Numbered from the stretch's first letter, positions 1 to 13,300 are shown. The stretch is DNA of 64,000 bases from Eremomyces bilateralis CBS 781.70 (GCF_010015585.1 NW_022985083.1:234223-298222), one strand, 5' to 3'. Translations and numbers: made by a program. Notes: generated by a model not told the origin, from the letters alone.

Positions 1-535
1 CTATATCAACAGCCAGTGAACCTTGGATCGTTGTTTGGTGGACGCGAATACACAATGGGAGGGTGATGTCCGCTGGACGGGCCATTGGAATGGCGTACTA
101 TTGAATAAGTCGGTTTAAATAGACCAGGAGCAACATACATCAAGACAGCAAGGAAGAGAAGATCAAGAGCGACGATCAAAAGGAGTTCAATTTAAATGGA
201 AAGCGGCAACAGCTTCAGTGGACGAACGTCACCAGGGTATCTAACAGGTACAACAACAGGAGAGAGCCCCAGATGACTGATGGAGCAATCACAAGGAACG
301 AAAAACAAAATATAGAGGTCATAGATCGCTTTTTCTCAAAGGACCGTGGTATCATGAAAAGCCCAATCCGTCCCCGAACACAAGAAATCGCACTGCTGCC
401 GCTACTGTACAGTCTAGAACTGTTCGTGTCATATCGTCCCATCTAACCACCCCCTAGGCTCTTTTACTATAGGCTAAAACATCGTCCAAAGCGGTGTTCC
501 TTCAAAAACGCAGTAAATCAACATGCTATGCTTCC
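1..535. other. left-edge flank, no gene seen
   Basis: Downstream flank of the minus-strand UPF0658 gene. Short open frames on both strands are not protein-like and have no family resemblance. It probably holds the 3' UTR of that gene; nothing else could be supported. Confidence 0.5.
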
Positions 536-1750
536 TTAATCAATCTGGAACCGGCTCCCGCCTGGGTGGTTCGACAACGGCACGTCTGACGGCCTGTACC
601 CCGGCGCCGCCTTCCCCGGCTCACCATACGACGCGTAGCCCTCATACCGATCGTCCTGCCACTCCTGGGCGGGCTCGTTGCTGTCTCCCCGCTTCTTGCG
701 GCCGGAGACGATGTGCGGCTTGAGGCCGGTGTTGAAGTTGCGGGTGCACCAGATGGCGATGGTGATGGTGACGATGAGGAGGATGATGGTGATGACGGCG
801 AATGAGGTGAGGGTGCGGCGGGCAGGGCGGTAGTCTTCCATGCGGCGGGGGTCGGTGGAGTACATGCGGATGAGCTTGAAGAGGAAGTAGGCGAGGAAGA
901 CGTGCCAGAGGGCCTAGGGGGGTTAGTTTCAGGGGTGGGGATGGGTGGAGGGGGGACCTACGATGATGATGATCATGCCGACGATGTTTTCGCGCTTGAC
1001 CCAGTATGCGGCCATGCAGAGGATGATGATGGTGATGGGGATGGCGATGATGGTGAGGATGAACTCCACGTCGGTGGTGTTATTGACGACGACAATGAAC
1101 TGGATGGTAAAGCCGAGGAAGAAGAAGAAATCGAACTTTAGCAGCGCGATGTAGATCTATTGGACAATGGTTAGTGGCTAGATGTTTGGAGGGTGTAGAA
1201 GACCAACCTGGAAAATCAAATAGTTCCTCTTCAACCGTAGATCCGCACTGATTTGCTTATAGATGGTCCAGGCGAACTCCCCATATAACTTCCACGCCAC
1301 GAAGCTCATCAGTGCGGTCCCCAGCGCAATCACGACCGGGACCGCGATCAAGATGTTCTTGACCTGATTCCAGTACGTCATATCGATCTGATCCCTTCCC
1401 GACAACACCTCCACCGCGTCGCGGATCTGGTCCAGCTGAATGGACGTATACACCATAATCCCCAGGTTATAGAGGCAGATCCCGATGATTTGAATCGTGT
1501 TCTTCAACCGCAACGCATCGTACACCAACCACAGCTGGTACACGAGCCCGAATATCAGCAACGAGAGGTACGTGGGGATCGACCGCGTCTCCGTCTGCTT
1601 GTCACTGTTGGCGTTTTCATGCAGATTCCTCAAATCCAATTGGAATCGCGCAAATACATATGATTCTAGCCCGAGCGCGATGATCGCCTGGAAGATGGTC
1701 GTCAGCATGAACGTCCACGTCCATGCCGAGGTCGGGATGTAAAACTTCAT
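536..1750 (-). CDS. UPF0658 family Golgi membrane protein
   Basis: Polytopic membrane protein of the fungal UPF0658 family (S. pombe C23H3.04-like, annotated as Golgi); no biochemical activity is established for the family. Exons 1750-1208, 1156-962 and 913-536 encode 371 aa. Both introns have GT/AG ends; the second donor must be the GTAGGT at 961, because the overlapping downstream GT breaks the frame. Hydrophobic helices lie near residues 11-30, 57-80, 84-105 and 132-155. Exon 2 adds about three more, rich in Ile and Val (which produces GAT repeats on the plus strand), and the C-tail is hydrophilic and Gly/Pro-rich. ATG 1750 is the only in-frame ATG, but the frame stays open 107 codons further upstream with protein-like sequence ending in KNRRK just before the Met. 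The true N-terminus may therefore be longer. The family assignment is recognition of the overall sequence, not a search. Confidence 0.85.
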
Positions 1751-2913
1751 CTTGCGTCGATTTTTGGGGCCGGTGTAGGCCGTCGTTAGGCCTTCGCGGT
1801 CGTGGAAGCCGCCTGGCGGTTGGGGATCCTGGGGGTTGTAGGAGAGCGGTTGCGGAGAGAGAGCGGGAGCGAAGTTCGCGGAGGTCCGAGAATATGGTCC
1901 GCTGGGGGCTGGATGGATGTATGGTTGGTATGAGGTGTCAATGGGTTGCGAGGGCGCTTCCGCGAGAAGGGCCGCCCGGGATTCGGGGCTCGTTTTGGGA
2001 TGAATATTGGCGGTGTTGCGGCTTCCGGTACTGGGAAGCGTGAATTCTGGAAGGTTCAGAGAGGATCGCAGTCAATGATGATACACTGGGAGGCTTGACT
2101 GTGTCGGTGGCCAAGCCTCTATGGGTGAAGTCGTTGATAGGGGTATCGTGGCGTTCTTTGTTAAGGAATACTGTCGTGTGACGTTAAATTCGGCGTCGAA
2201 ATGATGGCACGGTTGAGTGGATGCCCGGTGCAAGTGAATGTAAGCCGGAACCGTTCGAGTCGACTTCCGCGGACGAAAGGATTCGACCTTCTTGATTAAA
2301 TGAAGAAGATGAGAGATGTAACGATAGGAGATTGGGGTGATGTTGGCCGTGTCAGTGTGTAACAGGTCAAGCCAATCCAACAGAAGGCTGAGAATGCGGC
2401 GGTGTAGGAATATCCGCCTGCCGTTAGATCGGATCCGATGGGATAGGTAAGCTGGTGAAGAATCCGATGCTCTGCCCACGGCGGAATTGTCGAGGCAAAG
2501 AAAGCCTTTGGTTGTCCAATATTACAACCACGAGGCCAACTACCGTCCCTTACGAAGTTGAGAATGTCAGCGAAAAGGCAGAGAGTCGGAAACGGCGGAA
2601 GACGGCGCGAAAGTCTCGGCAGATGAGGCTTGACAGCGATGGTGAAACCTGTTGCAGGTGGGTGGCTCGATCCTTTGGTGGTTGTAACAGCAACACCAGA
2701 GCGAGAGTCGGGATGTTTCAGATTTAAGGTTCAACAGAAACGAGAGGAACAGTTCTACCAGAAGGAGGAACGGTAAGATAGCAGAAAAATGGATTCACGG
2801 TTGATGAGGAGGATTGAAGTTGGATGGAATGAATGTTAAGGCCTAACTAATAATCAGGGTCTTTCGCTCTCTGTCTGGTTCTGGATCTTGACGGCTGGTT
2901 CAGTGGAGGAGAT
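1751..2913 (-). promoter_or_regulatory. AUG-free 5' leader of the UPF0658 gene (inferred)
   Basis: On the minus strand no ATG occurs between the start codon at 1750 and 2916-2914, a run of 1,163 nt in which about 18 would be expected by chance. ATG is common on the opposite strand, so this is strand-specific depletion, as expected of a scanned mRNA leader. The part from 2074 to 1751 is also open in frame with the CDS. A plausible acceptor (TTCCAG, intron end at 2047) follows a TGACTG-like branch motif, which would make 2046-1751 an exon. No upstream ATG exon exists within reach. Confidence 0.5.
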
Positions 2914-2916
2914 CAT

Positions 2917-5548
2917 AGATGTGGAGAGGCTGAGGCGGAACTAATAATAATACTCAGCCACGCCAGTAAATCGGATCGGATTCCCACTGGTTACATCGGA
3001 TTACGGATAACTGAGCGCGAGAGTTCCCTTCGGAGCTAGAGTCGTTAGAGTTGGTTGTTTCAACTCTGCTGAGAACTGAGAAGCATGTGGTTGAGGCGCA
3101 GTCGAACAACGAACAGGGCCTCTCTCCTATTAAACACGCGACCTGGACTGCTCCCATCTCCGACGATGACGGAATGCGAATAATCTGATGAACTGAAGCA
3201 GCTTCCCCGTCACAGCAGTGCATGTCCACCCAGTAATTTCCGAAGTTTCATAAACATCGAGAGTTGGACGAAACAAGGAACCAACCCCCCGTTCCGCCGA
3301 TGTCGACGCGTCGTCCCTCCCTCCGGATGCTCGTTTCTGGGACCGATCTCGAATCCAGGGTTCCCGAGATGAGGCTAAGGAGACGGATCCTTGGTATTGG
3401 GAGATGACTTCTACCGGTTCTTGGCGTCTTGCGGTTGAACAGTTCCGCTGTCTAGAGTCCTGACACGCAAAACCAACCAGGTCAGCACAAACTGATAGGG
3501 TTGTATCTATCCAGAAGCGCTGTACGATGGACTGCATATCTCACATAATACCATTGCGATTGGCAATTGTGTTGACAAGATGATGTTCGGCTCTTCCTGG
3601 CCGTCTTCTCGGCTCTGACCAAGGCGCTGAATCTAGACTCTAGGATCACCCGAACAGTCTCACTACGGTTCCATACATAGCAGAGGCGCGGAGCGGAGCG
3701 GAATACTACGTATGGAGATTACTATACTCCACTGACAGTCGACAACAACATTGAGGACCGCAACAAGTCCGATCCGTCCATTACCCTCCACCGTCTCGTC
3801 CATGGACAATATCCTGCTTTTGATTCCCCGAAATCATTCACAAAGCACCTCATACCATCTATCGCTTCCTTTCCTTTCTGTCTCCTTATGTCCTTCCTTC
3901 TCACTCCATCCAACCTTTCTAATCGAGGCCTCATGTCTACACCATGTCGATCAACCACCGAGTTAGGCTGTTTAGGTGCATGTCTCTCGTTTCCTTTATT
4001 CTTATAAATCCTTCCACCCCACTGCTTGGAACCGGACTCCACACACGGTGACAGGGGCATACAGCGAATGCCACACAACAAGCAGAGTGTTAACGCGGGA
4101 GAGCAGAGTTGTCGTACTACGGCCACCGATATAGATCGTCATTGCTCGATATAACACGGTAAGATGGAGGGATGGCGGCCAGAACATGGCAGAACCGCCG
4201 CAATTGGCTTTCTATTCGTGTTCATGTCGGGGTACATGGCTTCGGTTATGAGGATAGGCTATGGTGTGAGGTATTCTCGTCAAGATATCTCTACGTCTTC
4301 ATGAATTAAGCAGCTTGACAGAGCATATAATGGTTCTATCGCCTGCTTAGTGCTTGTACGTCGCCATATATCCACCTCATCAGAAAAGTATCCCGTATCC
4401 CACCTGCACCACACGTCACTCACTCAACCCCCCGTTCGTTCTTCAGAAGTTAATCAAATTCTCCCCGTAGCCCTCGACTCTTTATGCCCTATGTCCGCAT
4501 CCGGAACCCCATCGGGCACCAACCCGCCCGAATTGTTGGTCTCCGCCCCACCCTACCAATCATGACCGCACCCGCAACCGGGATATAGAAATCGACACGA
4601 AAACACCACAGCCGCGCCGCACGCCGTTCGCAAGGCGGTGATATCTCCAGGAATCAGACGGCGGGAAGCCAGAGAATTCTGTTGGGAATGGCGGTGATTG
4701 GGCATATCATATATGTGGTTCGGATGGGAAAGGTTGGAAGGTGACGTGAGATTGGATTTAAGTGCAGAGGGTTTCTCATAGGTTCATAAATACATGATTT
4801 TCCTGCCCTTTTTTGGCTTTCGATCGAACATGTTCCATGTCTCACCTCGCCCAGTCCAGTCCTTTTCTTTCGCATCTGGTCCTGTCCTGACAAGCCCTGT
4901 CCCGACACGGCCGCAAAGACATCGAATCGTGCAAAATCATCGTTCCGTAATGATCGTTAAGAATGTCGTGTGAATGAATGTCGTGGGGAAGAACCTATCT
5001 TCTCGTAAATTCATACTCGTTGAGTTCGTTTTTTCCGTTTCTCGCCAAAAAGCCCAAAAGCGCCCACCAAACGAAGGAAGAATTCCGCTCGTGTATAAAT
5101 GCCGTGCCGTGCCTTGCCGTTCCTCACCCATCCGATTCGACTCGACTCGACCGTCATGGAGTTAGCTGACAGGAGGAGATATGCGGTGGACGAGACACGA
5201 AGCAAGAAGCAAGCAAATCGAAGCAGAGGAGAGAAACAATGTGGGGGTATCTGATGCATAAAAGAGTGGTGCGTGATATCCCGTCCATTCCCGAACCCGG
5301 TGGGATGAACGACATATTTCCGAAGCAAATGACCGATCCGAACACGGAGTGAGCCGTCCTAATTCCGTCGATCCCGATCCCGATCCCGACACCGGGTCGC
5401 CGTCCCGTTGCCGCCGACCCGTCCCTGAGGACCATCAATGTTCAAGGGTGCATACCCACCCGTCTAGCATGCCGCCATGGAACTCCGAAGAAAAAACAAC
5501 AAGTCAAACAAGAGCTCGGAATCAATCCGTAACTCAGGGGAAGGAGCC
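2917..5548. other. 2.6 kb without a supported gene
   Basis: Several open frames of 60-140 codons on both strands overlap each other, and none has a recognisable domain or splice-consistent extension. There is a short (CGATCC)n-like run near 5370-5390. It probably contains the 3' UTR of the TmpA-like gene and divergent regulatory sequence. Confidence 0.4.
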
Positions 5549-7262
5549 TCATGAGTCCCACACCGGCCCGAACGCAGGAACCCCCCGGCTCTCCATCGAA
5601 TACACAATCTTCCGCGTCAGCCGCGGATTCGAGATCACGAACACCGCCTCCGCCCCGCTTTCCACGTACATCCGATACGTGATCTCCACCATGTTCGGTC
5701 GCCCGCTCGCCCGCGTGTCGATGATCACCGCCTCGGAATCGGCGCTGCGCACTGCATCCACGATACCTTGCCCGAACGTCCGTAGCGGGCTGGGGGTCGA
5801 CCAGAGCACGCGGGCCGGCTGGCGTCGGGAGGCGTCGGTGAGGAAGGAGAGGCATGGGCCGATGCCCGAGCCGGTAGTGACGACGACGACGTTGCGGAAG
5901 ATGCAGGCCATGCTGAGGACGCCGGTTTTCGGGAGCCCCTTCACCCAGTATTTGGTCTGGGGGTTCATGATGGCCGATTTGGTCCAGTCGCCGGCGTCGG
6001 AGATGATCATGCTGCCGCCGGGGGCACCGTCGACGGCGGGGAAGGTGGCGAAGGGATGCCATTCGAAGAGAGGGTTGTCGCTGATGGCGAGGCCGGAGAA
6101 GGGTTTTAGGGTCTTGTCGTAGTGAAGGCGTAAAGCGTGGTTGGAGAGGACTTCAGGACGGAATGTCCATTTGCGGAGACGTAGCCAGGGGAGGAGGATG
6201 TTGAAGGTGATTGCGGAGAGGAACCAGAACGTGGGCTGGTGGATGAGCTCGATGCCCATGTTTCGATGGCTGCGGGTCGAGAGTTCGTGTGCGATCAAGA
6301 GAAGCTCCACCCAGAAGAGCGCGACACCGGTCCATCCAGCAAACCGATGCGTCATCTCGAACGAATTGTGTGACATGAATCGGAATCGGGGGTACGCAAA
6401 AACGATGATCGTCAGGAGAAGGAGCAACAGGACATAGCTGAAAGTCAGAACTGGGATCGATCGCATGGAATGATCTACAAAGTTGATGGTAATCAATACG
6501 GTCAGGAGGATCAGCCAGACAGTTCCCGCCACGCCTGCACCGGAATGGACCCTGTTCACAACTGTCAGTCAACCCTCCCATGAACCTCTACGGGTAAATT
6601 AAAACATACCCGCCATGCTCGTAGATCTTCGCTAACATACGTCGAAGGCGTAGCGGTGCAGAGAGAGGCACGAGCCAGCACGTCCGAAACATGAAGTTCA
6701 CCACATAGTCCTGGCGGATGGTGATGGCCACGAGGATATTTGCCGACGCCGCGGTAGCCACGTGGGCTATGTCGATCTTCGCCGATGTCTTATTCAGGGC
6801 TAGAAGCACGATCAAACCGACGACGTTCAGGAGGAAGACGATCGAGAAGAGCCGGCGATACACGTTGAGGGAGGTGTGGCGTATATTGCGAACGAACCGG
6901 CTCTGCCGCTTCTCGGGAACGGTGGATGCGGTGCTACATGCACTGGTACTGACAGTGACGTCGGTTCGAAATGACGCTTGACTGTCTGTTCGTACATGTG
7001 CATGAGATGGAGGTGCAAGGCCATTCTCCAGGCTTCCCGCTTGCTTGAAGCTTTTCTCGATCTCATCCTCATTGAACGACACGCGGTTGGCGACGGACGA
7101 CGGAGCGTCTGGTGATGCCACCTTCAATCGTTTCTCGTAATCGGCGAACTGTGCGGCGGAGAATCCGCCATTGATCGGTTCGTTAGGGGCGGGAGTGACG
7201 ATGATGGTGGTGGTGTCGGATGGAGAGGGCGCATGCCTGGACGTGGTATCGCTTGGCTCCAT
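5549..7262 (-). CDS. TmpA-like transmembrane FAD/NAD(P) oxidoreductase
   Basis: Membrane flavoprotein of the fungal TmpA family, which resembles ferric reductases without a typical haem domain; A. nidulans TmpA regulates conidiation. Exons 7262-6610 and 6551-5549 (58-nt intron, GTATGT/AACAG) give 551 aa. Residues 1-130 are a Ser/Thr-rich cytosolic tail. TM1 is near 138-157, with further helices around the conserved block YEHGGVHSGAG that spans the splice junction. A WHPFA motif near 383 matches the FAD-binding HPFT signature, and GSGIGP near 445-450 is the nucleotide-binding loop. I chose ATG 7262: the longer frame upstream is a pyrimidine-rich tract and lacks protein character. It lies 6.6 kb from an adenylate-forming enzyme gene, notable because fungal TmpL fuses those two modules. 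Substrate unknown. Confidence 0.85.
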
Positions 7263-7290
7263 GTGTTTGATGAGGGCCCCAGAGGAGGGG

Positions 7291-7332
7291 GGAGAGAGGA
7301 AAGGAAGAGGGGGAGAGAGGAAAGGAAGAGGG
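7291..7332. repeat. two 21-bp purine-rich tandem copies in the TmpA-like leader
   Basis: Two adjacent copies of a GGAGAGAGGAAAGGAAGAGG unit (period 21), immediately upstream of the start codon. On the transcribed strand this is a CT-rich tract of the sort common in fungal core promoters and 5' UTRs. Confidence 0.7.
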
Positions 7333-10300
7333 GGGAGTATACGTAGGTGGTGGGATGCAAGTGAATTGACGTGTCGAGAAAATGGACAGAGGGTCAAGAG
7401 TCGCCATTTAAGAGCCGCAGACGGTTAGGGTATAGCGAAATGAAAATACAGGTCCCTAGCAACGGCAACGAGGACGGCGAAGACAAAGACACGGACTCAA
7501 TTGAATCGAACTTTCGCATGTGGGAACTTGCGTACCGACGGATTGGGAAACTCGGGAAGCCATCAATGGCACTCGCCACTCACTCAACTCAGGGCAGTCT
7601 CGAGAATGCTGAATGGCCAGTGACCACCGACCGGGACATGGGATTCTTCGCCCGACTGGGAATGACTCGATACGGTGACAAAGAACGGGGACTTTGCTGC
7701 TACCGTAGTGACCATATACCTGACGCCTGACCGAAAGTGAATCTAACGGGCCCAATTAGACCGTGGTATCGGGGTAACGTCGTACATGAGGCGCAGATCA
7801 GGTTCGAAGATGGTTTTCAGGTGGACAGAGGAACAAGTCAAAAATTCACGCATGCATGGATCCATCCTCCCATGGCAGTGGTCGTATGGTATCGGTACCG
7901 CACCACTACCGATGGTTTCGTCGTAATCCGTGCTGGGTAAATGGGACTACTGGTACCCTGTGGGCCGTGAAGGCGCGAACACCATGAAGTGCATGAACCG
8001 CTCAGGGAGTGGCCCGTGACGAAATGGGTCGCTGATCGCTGTGGCTAAGGTGGCCGCCCCAGAGAGAACCAGAAGATACGGCTCGGACCAATCTTCGCCA
8101 GCCACGGGCAAATCAAAGGCATTGAACAATTGAGGAGACTAATCGCTAATCACAGTAATCAGGGCTTGTGGGGGACCACACACGGGGTAATATGAACGAC
8201 GGACAAAAAGCGAGCTACTACAATATTCTTTCTGCAACCTGCATGCACAATTTGGATTCTGCTGCAGCGGGAAACTGGTAAGGATTAACGACGAGACTCA
8301 AAAAGTCAAAGAGTAGCCGGGGAAGGTGGAGTGAGTGCTGCATGTGGATAGCGGCTTGCAGGATCAGTTAGCAGGGGCTCAACAAATTCGAATCAGGAAG
8401 TGTGGCCGACGATTAGATGAACGACCAAATTGGAGAGGAATAGCGCCGAGAAAGTCCCAGTTGAATTGGGTTAGGCTTCTGGGGTGGGAATAAAACGTGG
8501 ATAATGTGATGATGGGGTTTCGAATGTGATTGGGGTCGGGTTGAAGGGGCGATATCGAGGGGATTCGATACGGACATGTGGTTGGATGAGAGGAATAAGA
8601 TGAGATGCAAGTATTCCGTACTCCGTATGCAACGGAGATGCGGTGATATGGTGACTTAGTGACTTTGTGTTCGACCGTTGTTCGCCCTTTGGGGCGGGAG
8701 AACAAGTCGAGAATACTGGGAGACAGAAACTGAAGAGCGACGATACATCCATCAATCCATGTTGAGTGTTCCTAGCGAGCTCTCACGGACCCTTCCGACA
8801 AGCCGGCCCGCTAATATCACCCTAAAGGCCCTAACGGCTAACAGATTATTCAGACCCCATCATGGCTCCTCTCCAACCACTCGGAGTGTCGGATGTCCTC
8901 GAGCGATTGAGTCTGCTATATCCGACTGGCTTTGCATCGCTTGCGTCTACGAACCATTCCTCTGCGCTTCAGCAACACTCAAACATTACGGAATACGACT
9001 CATTTCGTGCCCTCTGCGTCGACGAGTCAACTGGTCATATATCAGGCCATCAATACCATTGCCAGCCTTCATGAAGGCCAATTGACTCTATAACAGCAGC
9101 CGGATGCTACAGTGTCGCCAGTGGCCACGCTCACGTCACCTTGTCCCTCACCATACCAGGGTAGGTAAATAATAAATATAACGCAGGAAGAGGTTATTAG
9201 TTTTCCGTTAGGTACCAGTTACCAGGTTTCGCAGTATTATTCACAGGCGGACCTGCCCGGTTCCCTTGTATCAAATTAAATCTCCAATCCCAGTCCAACG
9301 ACCACAGTGTTACAAATTTCTTCTTCGACGGTTTTGTGGCCGAGCAAGATTTGGATTACACCGAACACAATCGCACGGAACCGCTCATACACAGCAACGG
9401 TCCAGGGCGACGTTGCCGTGTTCGTCCTCCAAACCATTTCATTGATTCATTCGTGTCAGTATCAACGACTTTGGTGCGACGTCCTCGATCATTGGTAATC
9501 TCCCCGCATCGATCGTCCGGCTGTGCAACCACACCTCTTCATTCTTCGTACCAAATCCCAGATGTGCGCCCAGGTTACTCGGGCCGGATGCGCCTCGATC
9601 TCATTTTCTCTACGATTGGCAATGCTGCGGGATCGATGTTCCTTGGGCGTCCGCTAGATCTCGTATTGATTTGACACGATCACTCGAGACGGCTGCTATC
9701 TCAGACATCACTTGGTCATGGGGTGACCCTCACTGAAAGGTATTTCGGACTTTCCTCATGATACGTTGCTGGACGGTGCGTAGTGGAAGCATGCAAGTGA
9801 GCGCGCCCCGGACCGGCAAAGCGGGAGGAAATAGTAGCGATAGGAGACCCTAGCTCGGCGCCTAGCCATGAAATATTCTCGAAGACTCCGGACCGTTTGG
9901 GGCGTGTTAAGATGATAACTAATGCGCTAGGTCGGGGGGATTTCTGATTTCTCAATTTCTCAAGTCGATTGAAGTTGCATTAGAGTGACCAAGACCCCGG
10001 GATTTCGAACCACGCTAATTCTATCTGACCAATAAAATTCGTCAATAATGAACCACCCCAGCCGAGGTTGAACTACCCCTGTCCCTGCCACCTGCTGTTC
10101 AGCCACTGACTTTCCTTATTGGTTGACTGTTGCAGTTTCCCCCTCGCTGGCTGGCAGTTCAGTTCGCCCGCTCGATTCAAAGGGGAGGGTTTTGCAATTC
10201 GATGAGATCACACAAGGTTTCATTCTGGAAGCTCTTAATCATCCTTCCATCAAAGCGGACTTGGCACATTTCTCTTTGTGCGACGCTGCCATCGCGATCT

Positions 10301-13300
10301 TGCGTCGTTGGTGTAACCTCCATGTCAGGGCGATGCCTCCCTCGGTATTTGATATCTTCGGCCACCGCAATCCTTCGTGCTTTTGCGCTCGAATATGGTG
10401 GGTATCAGGTGTGCATGTATGTGATCTAATCGGTACATCTCGGAATTGGACTGCACAATATTGCCATAATGCACTGACAATCAAGAGACGGAGACGCAGC
10501 ATCCGCTCGGTGTCGTCGCCGGGGGTTGAACTAAACTCGATACTCGGCGACTTTTGGCGATTCAGCTCTTCTATCCAGAAGGGAGAATAGCATTATTGCT
10601 CAAGCGGGGAACCTACCTTTCCCTACAGTCGGTATCAATAGTAGAGTGCCGGGTATTCTTAACAGGAATAGCTTCCTGCCGCTACTTGCACTCTGCAGGA
10701 TGGAGAATTACCTATTGCAAAGAGGTCTCCGCTGAAGGAAGCGATTATCCATAGATCCGGGTCACTTTGCTATGCCCTAGTTCCATTGCTGCAGCTCGAG
10801 CAAGTTTGAGTTCTGGATGCCTTTTAGGAATGCGGTCTTGGTCCACACTGGCACCAAAAACGTACCACATCTTCAGTCTCGCCAGGACCGAGAAATAGGC
10901 GCGCAAAGCACATCATACATGTCAAGCGCGTGGAAATTCCTGGTTTCATGTTCATATCGACACTGGTAGTACAAACATCCGGTGCCTGCGTCAAACATAC
11001 AATCAGCACCGGTAGCCGGGAGAGCTACGACTGATACGAGATTCGCTTCATCGATCCTCGAAATAGGGCAAACATGGACATCTTGATCCGACCAGGACCG
11101 AGACTCTGGTTACTCTTTTCTGCCACGATCCGCCCACCGACTTCCGGAAAGAGCGTGCAGTCTGGGCTGATCACACCCTCGTTCTCCCGTCTCAGATCAT
11201 CGGTGCCGCCAGTTTCGGTCTACCGTCGTGTCGCTTTCGCAGAAACGCAGACGGGGAAACCCATCAAGTCGAAACTAAAGCGTCGATCGACGATGTCGTC
11301 GAGCTCAAGCGGTACGTAGCCGTCGTGCCAGATAGAAGAATGGGGTTCTGGCCCATGTAGCTGCAAGTATCGCTGAACTAATCCAGATATCAAGCAACGA
11401 ATTGATGCGGAGTATATAGTAGAGTACTTCAAGGTTGTCCACAAGTACATATCCAGATTCCAGCCCACTAGCCGACTTCGGTCGAGGAGGGGTTCAGGAA
11501 AGTGGGGGGCCTTGGGGGACCATCAGACCGGGGATTGTATGTCTCAATGACGAGACAATCTTCATGAGCGGAACGACTCTCCACCAATTACGCAACCACC
11601 GACTGAGAATCATACGTACCTTTCAATGTGTGGTGCATGAAAAGGTCCTCTCTATCTGTAATGCGTTGTCGACAGCCCATAGAAGAAGTCCCCGATTGGA
11701 TTGGTGGAGCTGCGATACTCTACCGGTGACAACGAAATGGTGAGGTTAGAGGTATTTTCCCCGCTGCCCATTGCAGACCGCAACTGATCAACTCAATCGC
11801 CGAATCTCGGATTCTCTGCGTCTTCATGGCGTGATTAGATGGCCTGCGAGCGTCGTACCACAGCGCCACCGTCAGGTGGAGATGGAGGCGAAAATGCATC
11901 GAGCGAGCCGCAATGTCAGCAAGCGATGCTCTTGTCTCTCAACACTACCCGACTCGCTTTCACTATCATGGCAGAGACATCTCATCCTGTTCCGACGATG
12001 TGGATGAGCCTAGCTTTGCTTGAATGGTAATCTAATGCAGATTGCCGGAATGGGCGACCGCTGTACCGATCGTGATGCTGGGCGCTGGCCCAATCCAAAC
12101 CTGGGTTTGGCGGCATCCATTTGCCGGATGGAGAGCGGCAGACAGCAGTCGAGATTGATGCATAGTGCTAGATTTGGCCGCGGCAATGCAAGCAGAGAGC
12201 TTGGGAGCGCGGAGTCCCAGCGATGCGGTACTTGCTTGGTAGAGGTACTTCCCTGCGGCAGATTTCAAAACGTCGACGCAGTCGCAGCTTAACGGTTCGA
12301 GGAGGTCGCAAGTAGTGCTTTCAGCTTTACCGGTTGAATGCGAAGGATCCAGGAGCAGGACGAGCGACTGGCGACTGGCGACTGGCGTGTCGGGGACCAC
12401 GGCGCAACTTGCGAAAGCATGGGAAAAGTGAGGGAATATCTGAGTCCTGGTGCATTTGGTGGTGTTAGGTGGGGTCTGGTTACCAGCCTGTTGGGTAAAT
12501 ATACAAAGGCCGCCCAGCCGCGATTCCGGGGTCTTCGAATCCATGTCATCCATCCATTGCTCGGCTGGTTTCGTAGCGCGTGAAGTGGTCAATCATGAGC
12601 GGTGTCGAAGCGCGAAAATGACCACTTGATAGTTGACAAGGTGATTGTTGAAGATCGCGGATGCAGAATGTACAACAGGACAACGACGGGAGAGAAAATG
12701 GCTGGAAAGTTGACGATCTATCATCGTCGGCGACTGGAGAAACGCGATATGCCTTTCTCGCGCGCTGAGTGGACATAATAAGTGTCATCATCTCCCTTCG
12801 CGTCAATCTCACCCACCAAGAGGAGCAAGATCTCCGGTTCGTCACGGTCCTTCACTGTTGATGATATTGCTGATTATTTGTATTTTTTTACAAGTCTTCT
12901 CCACTACTCTCAGGCCAGTCGATGATCCGCAGACCACAGGACCCCATCCCCACCGTTGTTCGGCACTTGTTCCTAATTGCTTTAGTTATGTCTGGCTGTA
13001 GGCATTATTGCCTATTGGCCGCTTGATTCTTTTATCCTTCATCGTCGATTGAGCCTCCTGTAAGTTCGCACAGCAACAGCCATTCGAATTTCAACCGTAG
13101 AACATCCACCAATTGTCCTCTTGTCCTCTCTATCAATCGGTTGGCTCATCTGGTGCTCCCAGCAACCCCAACGGAGACATCATATCCCGGCCGTTTCCAC
13201 CGCCACAGATGCACTTGCAGGCACCATCGAATGCCATCTGAACACTAACCCCGACACTTAATGCTTCCGACTTAACTTTAATAACACTTTGCTACCGGGC

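Noticed and set aside
902-1154. Asp-rich and Met-rich plus-strand frames.
   Set aside because: They are antisense shadows of the Ile/Val-rich membrane helices of the UPF0658 gene (ATC/GTC runs read as GAT/GAC).
2072-2479. 135-codon minus-strand frame upstream of UPF0658.
   Set aside because: It begins at TTG, lies in the ATG-free leader and is not protein-like; it is not the missing first exon.
2954-3537. Two overlapping minus-strand frames of 91 and 135 codons.
   Set aside because: They overlap each other in different frames, have no domain, no splice continuity and no protein-like composition.
9985-10015. Sequence with TTCGAA flanked by G/C runs, like a tRNA T-arm.
   Set aside because: The stem does not pair and no acceptor, D or anticodon arm is present in either orientation.
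12032-12592. 186-codon minus-strand frame with a Cys-Asp-Cys stretch that briefly resembled the C-terminal region of AflR-type regulators.
   Set aside because: No ordered match, no supporting exon and no Zn2Cys6 cluster; the frame starts at a non-ATG codon.
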